From assembly GCF_028640845.1 (NCBI RefSeq), contig NC_080544.1, positions 57,178,711 through 57,242,710 of the forward strand: DNA of 64,000 nucleotides. Direction: 5' to 3'. A model generated the notes under the pieces. It was not told the origin of the DNA. It did not search any database and saw only the letters and a program-made list of their open reading frames with translations. Positions 33,431 through 44,880 of this stretch are shown here, one piece after another. The stretch comes from Ahaetulla prasina (taxonomy: Eukaryota > Chordata > Lepidosauria > Squamata > Colubridae). The number at the start of each line of letters is the position of its first letter. Position 1 is the stretch's first letter. A program made the position numbers and the translations under genes.

Positions 33431-34847
33431 GTTTCAAATTGAAGATCTCAGGAGATATCAGCCTGCAAAGATTTTGTTCTTCTCATCAAACATGTCTCTC
33501 ATCAATAATACTTTCCCTGTCATGTTTATCAAGTCTATTCAGAGCTTCATCAAATTCAAAAGAACTTAGTGGGAAACAATAAACTTGTTAGACTGGAATC
33601 TGACTGAAACTGATAAATAACCCAAACCTGTAGCCAATTTCAGGCCTGCCATTGTAGTGCAGAGATTGCAACTTTAAAAGAATGACACAAAATGCCTATT
33701 TTATGGCTGGAAAGATGGAGGGAAGGGCAATAATCCACACATATTAAGGGAAAAATACTCTTTGTGCCTGGTTTCTAATTGCCTAATGTCTCATGACTAG
33801 TTGTAGACAGATACTTCTACCTAGGTCTCTTCCCAAATTGTTTTTGGTGAAAATTGTCCAACCATTAATACAATACAGAATATCTGGTATAACCTGTTTC
33901 AGGGGAAATTGTTACACAATGAGTGAGCCTGCTCTGATTATTTATACATCTGTGGCAATTGGGCAAAGAGGGTGTGCTCTATCACTACTGATCAAACAGT
34001 GTTACCTTGTGAGATTCAGGAAGTACACCTTCTCTGTTGTGGTTCCTTTTACTCCCCACCACAAAGATCAGAATGGCTCCCATTCTGATGATTTTCAGAA
34101 TGTTACTGAATATCTGGTATTCTCCTGAACTTTAGGATAAGAGTGAGGGTTGAGCCCCTGCTGCACTCCTCCTTTAAGCTTCAAGGAATTGTAAATTCCT
34201 AATTCACTTGAGACTCCTTATTGAACTTCTTCTTCCTAAAATTCAGCCTCCAAAATCTGGATGACGCCCATTGGAAATATTCAAGTATTAGTGATGTGGT
34301 GCTTTTACTACAGAACTCTCATTTCAAATTTGTATCAGCAGTTCAATATCACCACTAATGAAATGTATATATGACTTGGGGGGAAAAGAAGATGCTGCCT
34401 AGGAAATCAGGCAAGAGCCCCCAGGCAAGAGTCCCCAGTTGCTTAAAGTTCAGAGACAGAAACTTAGGAAAATCCATCCCAAGAGATCAAATTTTTAAAA
34501 GTGGAGGCAGGAAGTTTGTGTCTTCAGGCTTGCAAGACTGATGTCAGCCACTAAACCAGGCAGGAAACACAAGATGAATTAATTCTACTTTATTGTAAGG
34601 CTCATTAGCATAATGCTACAAATCTTAACTAGGGTGTGCCTTTCCTAAGTTTCTTTCTCATACCATTAAGACATAGTGGGCTCCTGCCTCCATTGTCTGA
34701 TTGTTTCCTAGACATCATCATCTTCTTCCTTTCCCCAAGGTCATTTATACATTCCATTACATATAAATGGTCCTCATTTAGCAACAAAGTCAATCTGTAT
34801 TGATTTCTTGTCATAACTCTTTACATGGGCACTTGTGGCATAATTTG
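33431..34847. other. no recognisable feature
   Basis: Includes a plus open frame at 33793-34128 (111 codons) with no known domain. AT-rich. Confidence 0.45.
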
Positions 34848-34855
34848 GTTCAGCT

Positions 34856-35161
34856 CAGTGGTGGGATTCAAAAATTTTTACTACCAGTTCTGTGGCCATG
34901 GCTTGGTGGGTGTGGCATGGCATAGCATGGCGTGCTGGCCATGGCAGGGGAAGGATACTGTAAAATCTCCATCCCCTCCCCACTCCAGGGGAAAGGTTAC
35001 TGCAAAATCCCCATTTTCTTCCAATCAGCTGGGACTTGGGAGGCAGAGAATAGATGGGGGCGGGGCCAGTCAGAGATGGTATTTACCAGTTCTCCGAACG
35101 ACTCAAAATTTCCGCTACCAGTTCTCCAGAACTGGTCAGAACCTGCTGAATACCACCTCTG
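34856..35161. mobile_element. hAT-like MITE (family C), intact ends
   Basis: Ends CAGTGGTGGGATTCA and, inverted, CAGAGGTGGTATTCA. Perfect 8-base duplication gttcagct at 34848-34855 and 35162-35169. The interior GGGGAAGGATACTG, CCCTCCCCACTCC, CAATCAGCTGGGAC and ACTCAAAATTTCCGCTACC blocks also occur in the element split by the Gypsy insertion. Confidence 0.9.
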
Positions 35162-35169
35162 GTTCAGCT

Positions 35170-37095
35170 TCATTTAACAGGATAGTAGTATTGTTTTAGT
35201 GTTTTGCTTTTGTTTTTATATGTAATTCTTCTATTTTTAATGAACAATATATGTAATAATTAAGATTATGAATATACAACAAACATTATGATCACGTGAA
35301 ATGTTTTGCCATCTGAAATAAAACTTGAGCTAGTTAGTAATTGTTTCTTTCAAGCTGTCTTCCACTCAGCTCTACATTTTCTCTTTCCACTCATCTACAG
35401 TCAATAATATTTCCTGTTGCTCTATGATTTGAAAATACAATAGAAGAAAATGTCCCATCTCTCCCCAACCTTGCATTCACTGCTATCTTACTTGGTTCAT
35501 CTAAGTTGTCTCAGAAGTTGGATAATGGTTAAGTTTTCCCAATAACATTTGACAGCTAGTTAAAACAAAGTGGATTCACTCAAGGGCAACAAAATTGTAT
35601 CTCCCTATATTTTAGGGAGAAAAAAACTACTAGGTAGTTATTTTCAATATGCAAGTGCATATAGTTGTAAATTTAAGGTTTTAAAGCTGCTTCCTATGAT
35701 TTTTAGCATCACTAAATAAGTTTCAGGTTATCATTGGAACTTATGACTGTTGGATGATCTTCAAGAAATTCCTTTTATTGAGAAGGATATAATAGTAGCA
35801 CAATTTTACAATTCTTGTCTCAGCCATATTAACTCATCTATCTGCAGTTTGGTTTTGCTATCAGTTTGGTTTTGATATTAAATGTATCATTTTTCTGGGT
35901 ACTTACTTACTCAAAGTAAAAAGCTCCTATAACCACTTGGCACGAGTATTAGTATTCAGTCAATCAATATGATATTCACTAAAAACGATTTGGAAGACTG
36001 AAAAAAATGTGTAAAAGTTAGGAGACATCTAAACTTTCCAATGGGATAAAAATAAGTAGAGCCATTGTGTTAAGACACAACATATGTAAAGAACAACATT
36101 ACGCACAATGTCCCACCACAATCTCTAATATGATAAATATAATATACTATATCTTAATTACATTATATCATATCATCTTATATTATTATTATATATTTCT
36201 TTTTCTTCTAGTCTAATTTATTTAAGCTCTTTCAATCACCAGAGAAGTGTGTATGGGAGCAGATTTCTCTTCCTTTTATTCACCACCATAGAAGGCGGTT
36301 TTTTCCTTTATCATTTCATAGAGCCATATGCAAGCTACCAGCTCAGTGGATAAAAATATCATAAATACAATTTTAATGAGAAAAAGTTTCATCCGTGGCA
36401 GAAGTTATTTACCACCTGATATTAGCCAAGTATGATTTAAATGAAATGAATCATCTGTTTCAATTTTACTGGGCAGATAGCCACATTTTATCAACAGGCA
36501 GTTCACACAGTAACATGTAAAAGTGAAATCTAGTTCAAAATATTTTGCAGGAAACAGCCTCCAAGTCATGGCTAAGCAAAACAAACAAAACCATATCAAA
36601 CTAAACACATGCAACATACAGTATATGCAAACTAACTAAAGACTGGGAATATTTTAACAGATAACAGTTTCATATAGTTTGCAAACATTCATTTTATTTT
36701 TTCACTTAAATTTATTAATCAACCCACTGGTGAATTAGAATGAACTATCAATCAACCATGTAATATACAGAGATAATGTTATTCTTTTATGACACAAGCA
36801 ACTTTTCTCACATTCTGGCATGCAAGAACCACATGTATTGGCTTGTGCAATTGTGAAATGTTCTGGGATTTTTTGAGCTGTTTGAAAGAAATGAACCTAG
36901 TGTTTATCAGTTGTTTTGAAGCTTATGATGTAGTGTGGGGGCCTCAAAACAGTTAGCAGAGCTGACTTTCATACATTTAACACACCACTGTGTATAGATC
37001 TTTGGTTGAAGATTCATTCATCTCAGAAAAACATACCTATGACAGAAAAATATGGCATGCAACTAAAGCCCAGATTGACATACTTCAATACTATG
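35170..37095. other. no recognisable feature
   Basis: AT-rich sequence; no exon or repeat family recognised. Confidence 0.5.
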
Positions 37096-38126
37096 AGATA
37101 AATTATAACATAAGAAGTGCCTTTTATATTTCTAGTACTTATATGCATTGTAACTAGTTCTTGACTTACAGCTGCTTAGCAACTATTTGAAATTATGACC
37201 TTCATAGAACAAGGGGGTTAGGACCTGGTTCTCAAGCTGTGTCAGTGCCTCTTCCCTCACCACATGAACATACTTCATGCATTGGCCACACAGCTGCATT
37301 TATAGCTGTTTAAAGTATCCTACAGTCACCTGACTGCATTTTACAATGATACTTTTCAAAAAATTACTTCCAGTTTTCATCAAAACTGCCAGGCTCTACA
37401 ATAGGTTTGTTTAATGACCATTGTTCCAATTTACAACCATCATGATATACCATATAGCAGGTACCATTCCAGTCGTATGTCAAGGACTACCTGAACTTAA
37501 AAATATAGAGTAGTGGAATGACTCCGGTAATACTAAGATCCTGAGGAATAACAGATATAACAGAACATACATAAATAACAGAATAACATACAAATACAAA
37601 ATACAAATACAAAAATAACAAAATAACATATAAATGATGTGCCGTAAATTGTATTTACTCAAAATTATATGCAGGTAGAGAAAACTACAGTAGTGGTCAA
37701 AATTGTGGAAACCTATTGGAGAAAGTATTTTTAAGTTTGATGACTAATAACACCACTTTTATTTTGAGTTTCAAGATAATCATATTCCACTGATGGAATG
37801 GCCTGGGAATAGCCCACACCTTAACCCAATTGAAAATCTATGGAGCTGACCAAAGAAACTTGTTAGTCAGAAGGGACCCATAATACAACCCAGTTAATAG
37901 AAGCAATCATTCAATCTTGGTTTCACATTATAACAGCTGCAGAACTAAAAGACTTGGTTAACTCCATGGGAAGACATTGTAAGGCTGTAATTCATGCTAA
38001 AGGTTACCCAACTAAATATTAACTGACATGATAATTTTTGTATATCTCATTTGTTCTACGTATTTCACTTTTCTTCTTTATATTGAAACTGCTATTCTAA
38101 TAGCAAATCCTTCATAAAAGTTATTG
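37096..38126 (+). repeat. 1-kb duplicated segment, copy A
   Basis: Matches 40656-41713 at roughly 99% with small indels. It contains a family E TIR repeat (about 37147-37492, ends TAGTTCTTGACTTACAGC and GTCAAGGACTACCTG), an ACAAATACAAA-rich stretch and the left three quarters of a Tc1/mariner element. It stops where the AATAG array begins. Confidence 0.93.
37688..38126 (+). mobile_element. Tc1/mariner remnant, right end lost
   Basis: TA at 37686-37687 precedes terminal repeat CAGTAGTGGTCAAAATTGTG. Plus-strand text at about 37795-37850 encodes WPGNSP(H)LNPIENLW, the conserved block around the last catalytic acid of Tc1 transposases, followed by an immediate stop. Only the transposase C-terminus is kept. 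The right terminal repeat present in the partner copy is missing. Confidence 0.85.
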
Positions 38127-39947
38127 AATAGAATAGAATAGAATAGAATAGAATAGAATAGAATAGAATAGAATAGAATAGAATAGAATAGAATAGAATA
38201 GAATACAATAGAATACAATAGAATAGAATAGAATAGACTACAATAGAATACAATACAATAGGATAGAACAGAATAGAATAGAATAGAATAGAATACAATA
38301 GAATAGAATAGAATAGAATAGAATAGAATAGAATAGAATAGAATAGAATAGAATAGAATAGAATAGAATAGAATAGAATAGAATAGAAGAATAGAATAGA
38401 ATAGAATAGAATAGAATAGAATAGAATAGAATAGAATAGAATAGAATAGAATAGAATAGAATAGAATAGAATAGAATAGAATAGAATAGAATAGAATAGA
38501 ATAGAATAGAATAAAATAGAATAGAATAGAATAGAATAGAATAGAATAGAATAGAATAGAATAGAATAGAATAGAATAGAATAGAATAGAATAGAATAGA
38601 ATAGAATAGAATAGAATAGAATAGAATAGAATAGAATAGAATAGAATAGAATAGAATAGAATAGAATAGAATAGAATAGAATAGAATAGAATAGAATAGA
38701 ATAGAATAGAATAGAATAGAATAGAATAGAATAGAATAGAATAGAATAGAATAGAATAGAATAGAATAGAATAGAATAGAATAGAATAGAATAGAATAGA
38801 ATAGAATAGAATAGAATAGAATAGAATAGAATAGAATAGAATAGAATAGAATAGAATAGAATAGAATAGAATAGAATAGAATAGAATAGAATAGAATAGA
38901 ATAGAATAGAATAGAATAGAATAGAATAGAATAGAATAGAATAGAATAGAATAGAATAGAATAGAATAGAATAGAATAGAATAGAATAGAATAGAATAGA
39001 ATAGAATAGAATAGAATAGAATAGAATAGAATAGAATAGAATAGAATAGAATAGAATAGAATAGAATAGAATAGAATAGAATAGAATAGAATAGAATAGA
39101 ATAGAATAGAATAGAATAGAATAGAATAGAATAGAATAGAATAGAATAGAATAGAATAGAATAGAATAGAATAGAATAGAATAGAATAGAATAGAATAGA
39201 ATAGAATAGAATAGAATAGAATAGAATAGAATAGAATAGAATAGAATAGAATAGAATAGAATAGAATAGAATAGAATAGAATAGAATAGAATAGAATAGA
39301 ATAGAATAGAATAGAATAGAATAGAATAGAATAGAATTCAGAAGAGAAGAGAATAGAATAGAATAGAATAGAATAGAATAGAATAGAATAGAATAGAATA
39401 GAATAGAATAGAATAGAATAGAATAGAATAGAATAGAATAGAATAGAATGGAATAGAATAGAATAGAATAGAATAGAATAGAATAGAATAGAATAGAATA
39501 GAAAAGATTAGAATAGTATAGAATAGAATAGAACAGAACAGAATTGAATAGAATAGAATAGAATAGAATAGAATAGAATAGAATAGAATAGAATAGAATA
39601 GAATAGAATAGAATAGAATAGAATAGAATAGAATAGAATAGAATAGAATAGAATAGAATAGAATAGAATAGAATAGAATAGAATAGAATAGAATAGAATA
39701 GAATAGAATAGAATAGAATAGAATAGAATAGAATAGAATAGAATAGAATAGAATAGAATAGAATAGAATAGAATAGAATAGAATAGAATAGAATAGAATA
39801 GAATAGAATAGAATAGAATAGAATAGAATAGAATAGAATAGAATAGAATAGAATAGAATAGAATAGAATAGAATAGAATAGAATAGAATAGAATAGAATA
39901 GAATAGAATAGAATAGAATAGAATAGAATAGAATAGAATAGAATAGA
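38127..39947. repeat. giant (AATAG)n array, 1.8 kb
   Basis: About 364 pentanucleotide units. Variant units cluster at the left end (AATAC, AGGAT near 38205-38275), near 38385, near 39337-39350 (TTCAGAAGAGAAG) and near 39500-39545. The 900-base middle is perfect apart from one AATAA near 38512. The minus strand has no stop in any frame, which creates a false 628-codon open frame. The same unit is the 3' tail of the CR1-L3-like LINEs here. Confidence 0.97.
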
Positions 39948-40655
39948 ACCGTTAAACTCCTCAGCACGTCCCTGTAACGGGTCATCCCGCTCCCCTGGTG
40001 AAGGAGGGCAGGTCACCCGAAACAGGGCGGCTGGGCGGTTATCTGCCGACGCAATGAGGGAGGAGGCGTAGCAACGCCTCGCTTCCCTCAATGCCACTAG
40101 GTAAGTCCTATTATAGGACTTCACTAGTGTCCGATCAGCCTCTGAACGGCTAGACCTCTAGGAACTCTCTAGGCGTCTTCTCCGGCACTTCATCCCTCTC
40201 AGCTCCTCGGAGAACCAAGGAGCTGGTTGGGACCTGCGCCGGGTCAGAGGCCGCAAAGGCACAACACAGTCTAAGGCCCCCGCCGCGGCCCGTTCCCAGG
40301 CCGCAACAAGTTCCTCAACCGTGCCGTGAGCCAGACCCTCAGTAAGTGGCCCAAGCTCCGGCCGGAACCTCTCCGGGTCCCTCAGGTGCCTGGGACGGAA
40401 CCAACGTATTGGCTCCGTCTCCCTGCGGTGTTGAATGGCGGTCAGAAAGTCCAGGCGAAGGAGAGAGTGATCTGACCATGACAAAGGTTCAATGACTATT
40501 TCCTTCAAGTCCAGATCTCTCAACCACTGACCAGAGATAAAAATCAAATCCAGTGTGCCACCCCCAGTGTGAGTAGGTCCATCAACTACTTGAGTCAGGT
40601 CTAAGGCCGTCATGGAAGCCGTGAACTCCCGAGCTGCTGTCGATGACGAGCCGGA
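39948..40655 (-). mobile_element. internal LINE fragment: endonuclease C-terminal part
   Basis: Minus-strand open frame (within 40742-40158) contains DLTQVVDGPTHTGGGTLDLI and LSWSDHSLLRLDF, the end of an APE-type endonuclease domain with its catalytic SDH. A second frame (from 40124) continues with the linker up to RAEEFN, just before reverse transcriptase would begin. Both LINE ends are absent. It likely belongs to the family of the 4062-5965 copy, which begins almost exactly where this fragment stops. GC-rich relative to its surroundings. Confidence 0.82.
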
Positions 40656-41713
40656 AGATAAATTATAACATAAGAAGTGCCTTTTATATTTCTGGTACTT
40701 ATGTGCATTGTAACTAGTTCTTGACTTACAGCTGCTTAGCAACTATTTGAAATTATGACCTTCATAGAACAAGGGGGTTATGACCTGGTTCCCAAGCTGT
40801 GTCAGTGCCTCTTCCCTCACCACATGAACATACTTCATGCATTGGCCACACAGCTGCATTTATAGCTGTTTAAAGTATCCTACAGTCACCTGACTGCATT
40901 TTACAATGATACTTTTCAAAAAATTACTTCCAGTTTTCATCAAAACTGCCAGGCTCTACAATAGGTTTGTTTAATGACCATTGTTCCAATTTACAACCAT
41001 CATGATATACCATATAGCAGGTACCATTCCAGTCGTATGTCAAGGACTACCTGAATTTAAAAATATAGAGTAGTGGAATGATTCCGGTAATACTAAGATC
41101 CTGAGGAATAACAGATATAACAGAATAACATACATAAATAACAGAATAACATACAAATACAAAATACAAATACATACAAATACAAAATACAAATACAAAA
41201 ATAACAAAATAACATATAAATGATGTGCCGTAAATTGTATTTACTCAAAATTATATGCAGGTAGAGAAAACTACAGTAGTGGTCAAAATTGTGGAAACCT
41301 ATTGGAGAAAGTATTTTTAAGTTTGATGACTAATAACACCACTTTTATTTTGAGTTTCAAGATAATCATATTCCACTGATGGAATGGCCTGGGAATAGCC
41401 CAGACCTTAACCCAATTGAAAATCTATGGAGCTGACCAAAGAAACTTGTTAGTCAGAAGGGACCCAGTAATACAACCCAGTTAATAGAAGCAATCATTCA
41501 ATCTTGGTTTCACATTATAACAGCTGCAGAACTAAAAGACTTGGTTAACTCCATGGGAAGACATTGTAAGGCTGTAATTCATGCTAAAGGTTACCCAACT
41601 AAGTATTAACTGACATGATAATTTTTGTATATCTCATTTGTTCTACGTATTTCACTTTTCTTCTTTATATTGAAACTGCTATTCTAATAGCAAATCCTTC
41701 ATAAAAGTTATTG
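40656..41713 (+). repeat. 1-kb duplicated segment, copy A'
   Basis: Second copy of 37096-38126. It carries about eight to ten substitutions plus a longer ACAAATAC-rich stretch at 41115-41200. Unlike copy A, its sequence continues past TTATTG into the rest of the Tc1/mariner element, so this copy has the ancestral right side and copy A the ancestral left side. Confidence 0.93.
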
Positions 41714-41850
41714 CATTACATTCTTGATTAAATTATCTTTCCATTGATATATAATTTTATGGTACTACTCCCCCAAAAAAAGTGCTGTTATTAGCTAGTT
41801 TTAGAAAATACACTTTTCCCAAAAGGTTTCCACAATTTTGGCCACTACTG
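41274..41850 (+). mobile_element. Tc1/mariner element, internally deleted but with both ends
   Basis: Ends CAGTAGTGGTCAAAATTGTG and, inverted, CAGTAGTGGCCAAAATTGTG; 25 of 26 bases pair. TA dinucleotides flank it (41272-41273, 41851-41852). 577 bases. Only a transposase C-terminal remnant (WPGNSPDLNPIENLW-like, about 41383-41430) is left, with an in-frame stop after it, so it is non-autonomous. Confidence 0.9.
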
Positions 41851-41852
41851 TA

Positions 41853-43204
41853 TGTAGCTTGTTATAATGAGCAACTCTTAGTAAGATGCATCAGCAGCAC
41901 AGTCCTCTCCTGAGCTCTTTGGAATATAAAGGATGTCTTATATAATTTATAAGTTGATTTATTAGGTGCATTTCAAGGTGTCTAATCTTATCTCAGTGCA
42001 TGGAGTTGTGGTCTGCTTTAAGCTGGGTACCACTTAATGATAACCAACACATTTGTAATTTTGACAGCTACAATTTAACTGCAGTTCAAAAAGAACAGAA
42101 GATTAAGTAAGGCAAACAATATTATTGCTTACATAAACGATTACATTTACAGATACAGAGCATCAAACAATACATTTGCAATAATCAGGGTAGCCTAGTG
42201 AAGCAATGACTGACTGCCTTTATCAAAATCAGTGGTGATGTGTTCTTTTTATAATGTTCTCATAATTACATTTAGTAGTCTCTTTGCTGCAGGAAAGGGA
42301 AAAGGATGAAAGGAGGAAAGGAGGAAAGGAAAATGGGACCTAGATCTTAATGAAACCATCAATAATTGTCTCCTAAGCTAATATGTACGTTGCCATCTAA
42401 CAAGAACCCATGGAGTCCAGTATCTCTGCAAGAATATGCCTTCCACTGTCTTGCATTTCTTTAAATGCTATCTCAGGGATGGAAAGTAAATTAGGAAATG
42501 CCATCTCCCTTCACAGTTGCTGCAAGCAGCTAATTTAGCAGCCCTTCTTACAGGAAGCAATGAGTGAGATGATTATGTCATTTGAATTCTCCTGAGCAGA
42601 TATTATTGGACTGATACAATACTAATACAATTGCAATTATTAAAATTAATGTATTCCTCAAAATAAATTATCTGTTACAAATAGCACCAATTCCAGTTCT
42701 AGGAGAAAACTTTACACAAATGGCAAGAAACAATAAAATCTGTTTATTGTCTCTGTTTATGTGGGGGGGAAAAACTTAAAATTTTACAAGATTCAAAATT
42801 TAGAGACCTTGCTCTTTCAAGTTTGTGTTGGTCATAGTTAACTATTGTGGAAGGAAATCCCAATTCCCAGAGGGAAAGGAGTGCAAACTAAAGAAGCAAA
42901 AGACAGTGAAGTTTAGATAATTAGTTTGTGACTAAAATCTTTTTGTTCTCTGGAATGTCTATCATGTCTTTTTTTTCTCAATTCTTGATGTTGTTAATAT
43001 CTGTGAAGAAAAAAAACCCCCAAACTTGTCCTCTTGAGAGCTGTAGATTTGCTTGGAGCTCTTCTTTCAGATGCACTCAGACCATATCTTTAAACCATAT
43101 CATAATAAAGATTGGTGTCAGCTTTGTATTCCAAAGCTGCAGTTGTCCTTTGCAGTGTCAGATATTTGTGAAAGGCATGGTGTCATGTGACCATGCTGAT
43201 TTAT
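41853..43204. other. no gene; one purine-rich run
   Basis: A GGAAAGGA-type polypurine stretch lies at about 42292-42335. Nothing else is recognised. Confidence 0.5.
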
Positions 43205-43535
43205 AATGGCAATTCTGGCAGATGTCATCACTAAATGAATCCCATGCAGTGGCAGCTTCCCACAGTCATGTTGCTATCGTTTGGAACCTCCTGTCAGCCT
43301 CCCCATTGGCTTTGCTTGTTGGAAACCAGTACAATGAAGGTTGCAAATTGTGATTACATGACCATGAGATGCTGTAATGTCACAATTGCAAGACAGTTGC
43401 CAAATTGAGATACATGACTATGGGGAAACTGTGAAGCCACAGCTACAAGAAACCCATTGTAAGTACGCCTTATTCAATGCTGTCATAACTTTGAATGATT
43501 GCTGTATAGGTGAATATTACACAAAGCTATACTTG
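43205..43535. mobile_element. TIR repeat (family E), degraded
   Basis: CCCATTGGCTTTGCTTGTTGG, GATTACATGACCATGAGATG, CTGTCATAACTTTGAATGATTG blocks follow the family E order. The ends are unclear. Confidence 0.55.
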
Positions 43536-43747
43536 CATACACAACCTTGATAGGTTGTGTATACATAGTTCATAGTTCAAAGATACAGCAAGAATTACTC
43601 AGCAAAAGCTGGAACATACCATGGCTGACACATTTACAAATTACTGGAAATAATACAGTAAATGACCTAAAAAATGAGATAAAAACATTAAACAAAGTGA
43701 CAGAATTTGAAATACATCTAGGGAATCAAGACTACCAATTAGGAAAG

Positions 43748-43795
43748 AGAGAGAGGGAGGGAGGGAGGGAGGGAGGGAGGGAGGGAGGGAGATCA

Positions 43796-43831
<36 letters not shown>

Positions 43832-43832
43832 T
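43748..43832. repeat. (GGGA)n-(CT)n-(CA)n compound microsatellite
   Basis: About ten GGGA units, then CT and CA runs. Confidence 0.95.
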
Positions 43833-44485
43833 TCCTACTTAGGTACGATATAGGGAACAAATAAAAATATATATGATAAATTGAATGCCAAAATTTAAAG
43901 ATAAAGCCTCAATAAAGCAATGGGAATAACTATGGAACAAATCTCTAAAATTCACTCCTAGACAAATTTTGAGACTGAACTGGCATAAAATGTTCTGCAG
44001 AGAATACACAGCTCATCAATAGTTGCCAAAGTAGACAAATCATAGAGTACTAAATGTTCTTTCCAAGAAACAGAAGGAACGGTCTGTCACATGCGGTGAA
44101 CATGTAAAAAGTATTGCAAAAATATATAGCACCAACTATATGAGACTAAACTGAAATTTGAAGAATATGCAGCAATGGCAGAACCAACGGTGTAAGTGTA
44201 CATATAAAAAAGATGTTTAACTGTTTTCAAGTACAAAAACAATGTTACATGTTATACAGTAAGATAAAAACATGCAGACTATAGTTTCACAGATACTACA
44301 ATTCATAGTACAAAGAAAGAGGAAGTCAGAAATAAAATATTTATTTTATTTTAGAGGGAGATCCTTTTTTTCTTTTTTAATGTTTGTAAACATTCACTAG
44401 TGGAGCATTAAACTCAGGGACATATTTATTTTATATCATAAACTTAATATACTCTGCTTAGAACCTTTATTATACGTACGTTCTA

Positions 44486-44880
44486 CGTACGCTCACACAG
44501 AGAGGGTGCCGTCAGCCAAACAATGTCGGCTGGCGGCCCCCAGGGTAGGGCCTTCTCTGTTGGAGCTCCTACTCTCTGGAACGAACTTCCCTCTGGTTTA
44601 CGCCAATTGCCTGATCTTCGGACCTTTCGCTGAAAACGCATTTATTTATTCAAGCGGGACTGGCTTAAAAGTTTTATTAAATTTTAATTGGGATTTTTAT
44701 GCATTTTAGGGTTTTAAATTTTTAAATTTCGGCCATTTATGTAATATGCTTGGTTTTAAGTTTGTTTTAATGTGTATATTGTGGGGTTTTTATTATTTGG
44801 CTGTACACCGCCCTGGGTCCTTCAGGAGAAGGGTGGTATAAAAATCTAATAAAATAAAATAAATAAAAATAAAATAAATA
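44486..44880 (+). mobile_element. LINE 3' end (L2/CR1-like family)
   Basis: Last 50 codons of the ORF in broken frames (AAPR, LWNELP-like text), then the 3' UTR with ACACCGCCCTGGGTCC...GGGTGG hairpin and (AAATA)n tail. Severely 5'-truncated. Confidence 0.87.

Noticed and set aside
33793..34128. 111-codon plus-strand frame as a possible exon
   Set aside because: No family resemblance, no splice sites in register and opposite to the host gene's strand.
38127..39947. CRISPR-like or satellite array
   Set aside because: Pure pentanucleotide tract without spacers, in a vertebrate genome; it is a microsatellite.
38238..40124. 628-codon minus-strand open frame of repeating ILFYS
   Set aside because: Product of the stop-free reading of (CTATT)n joined to a LINE linker; not a gene.
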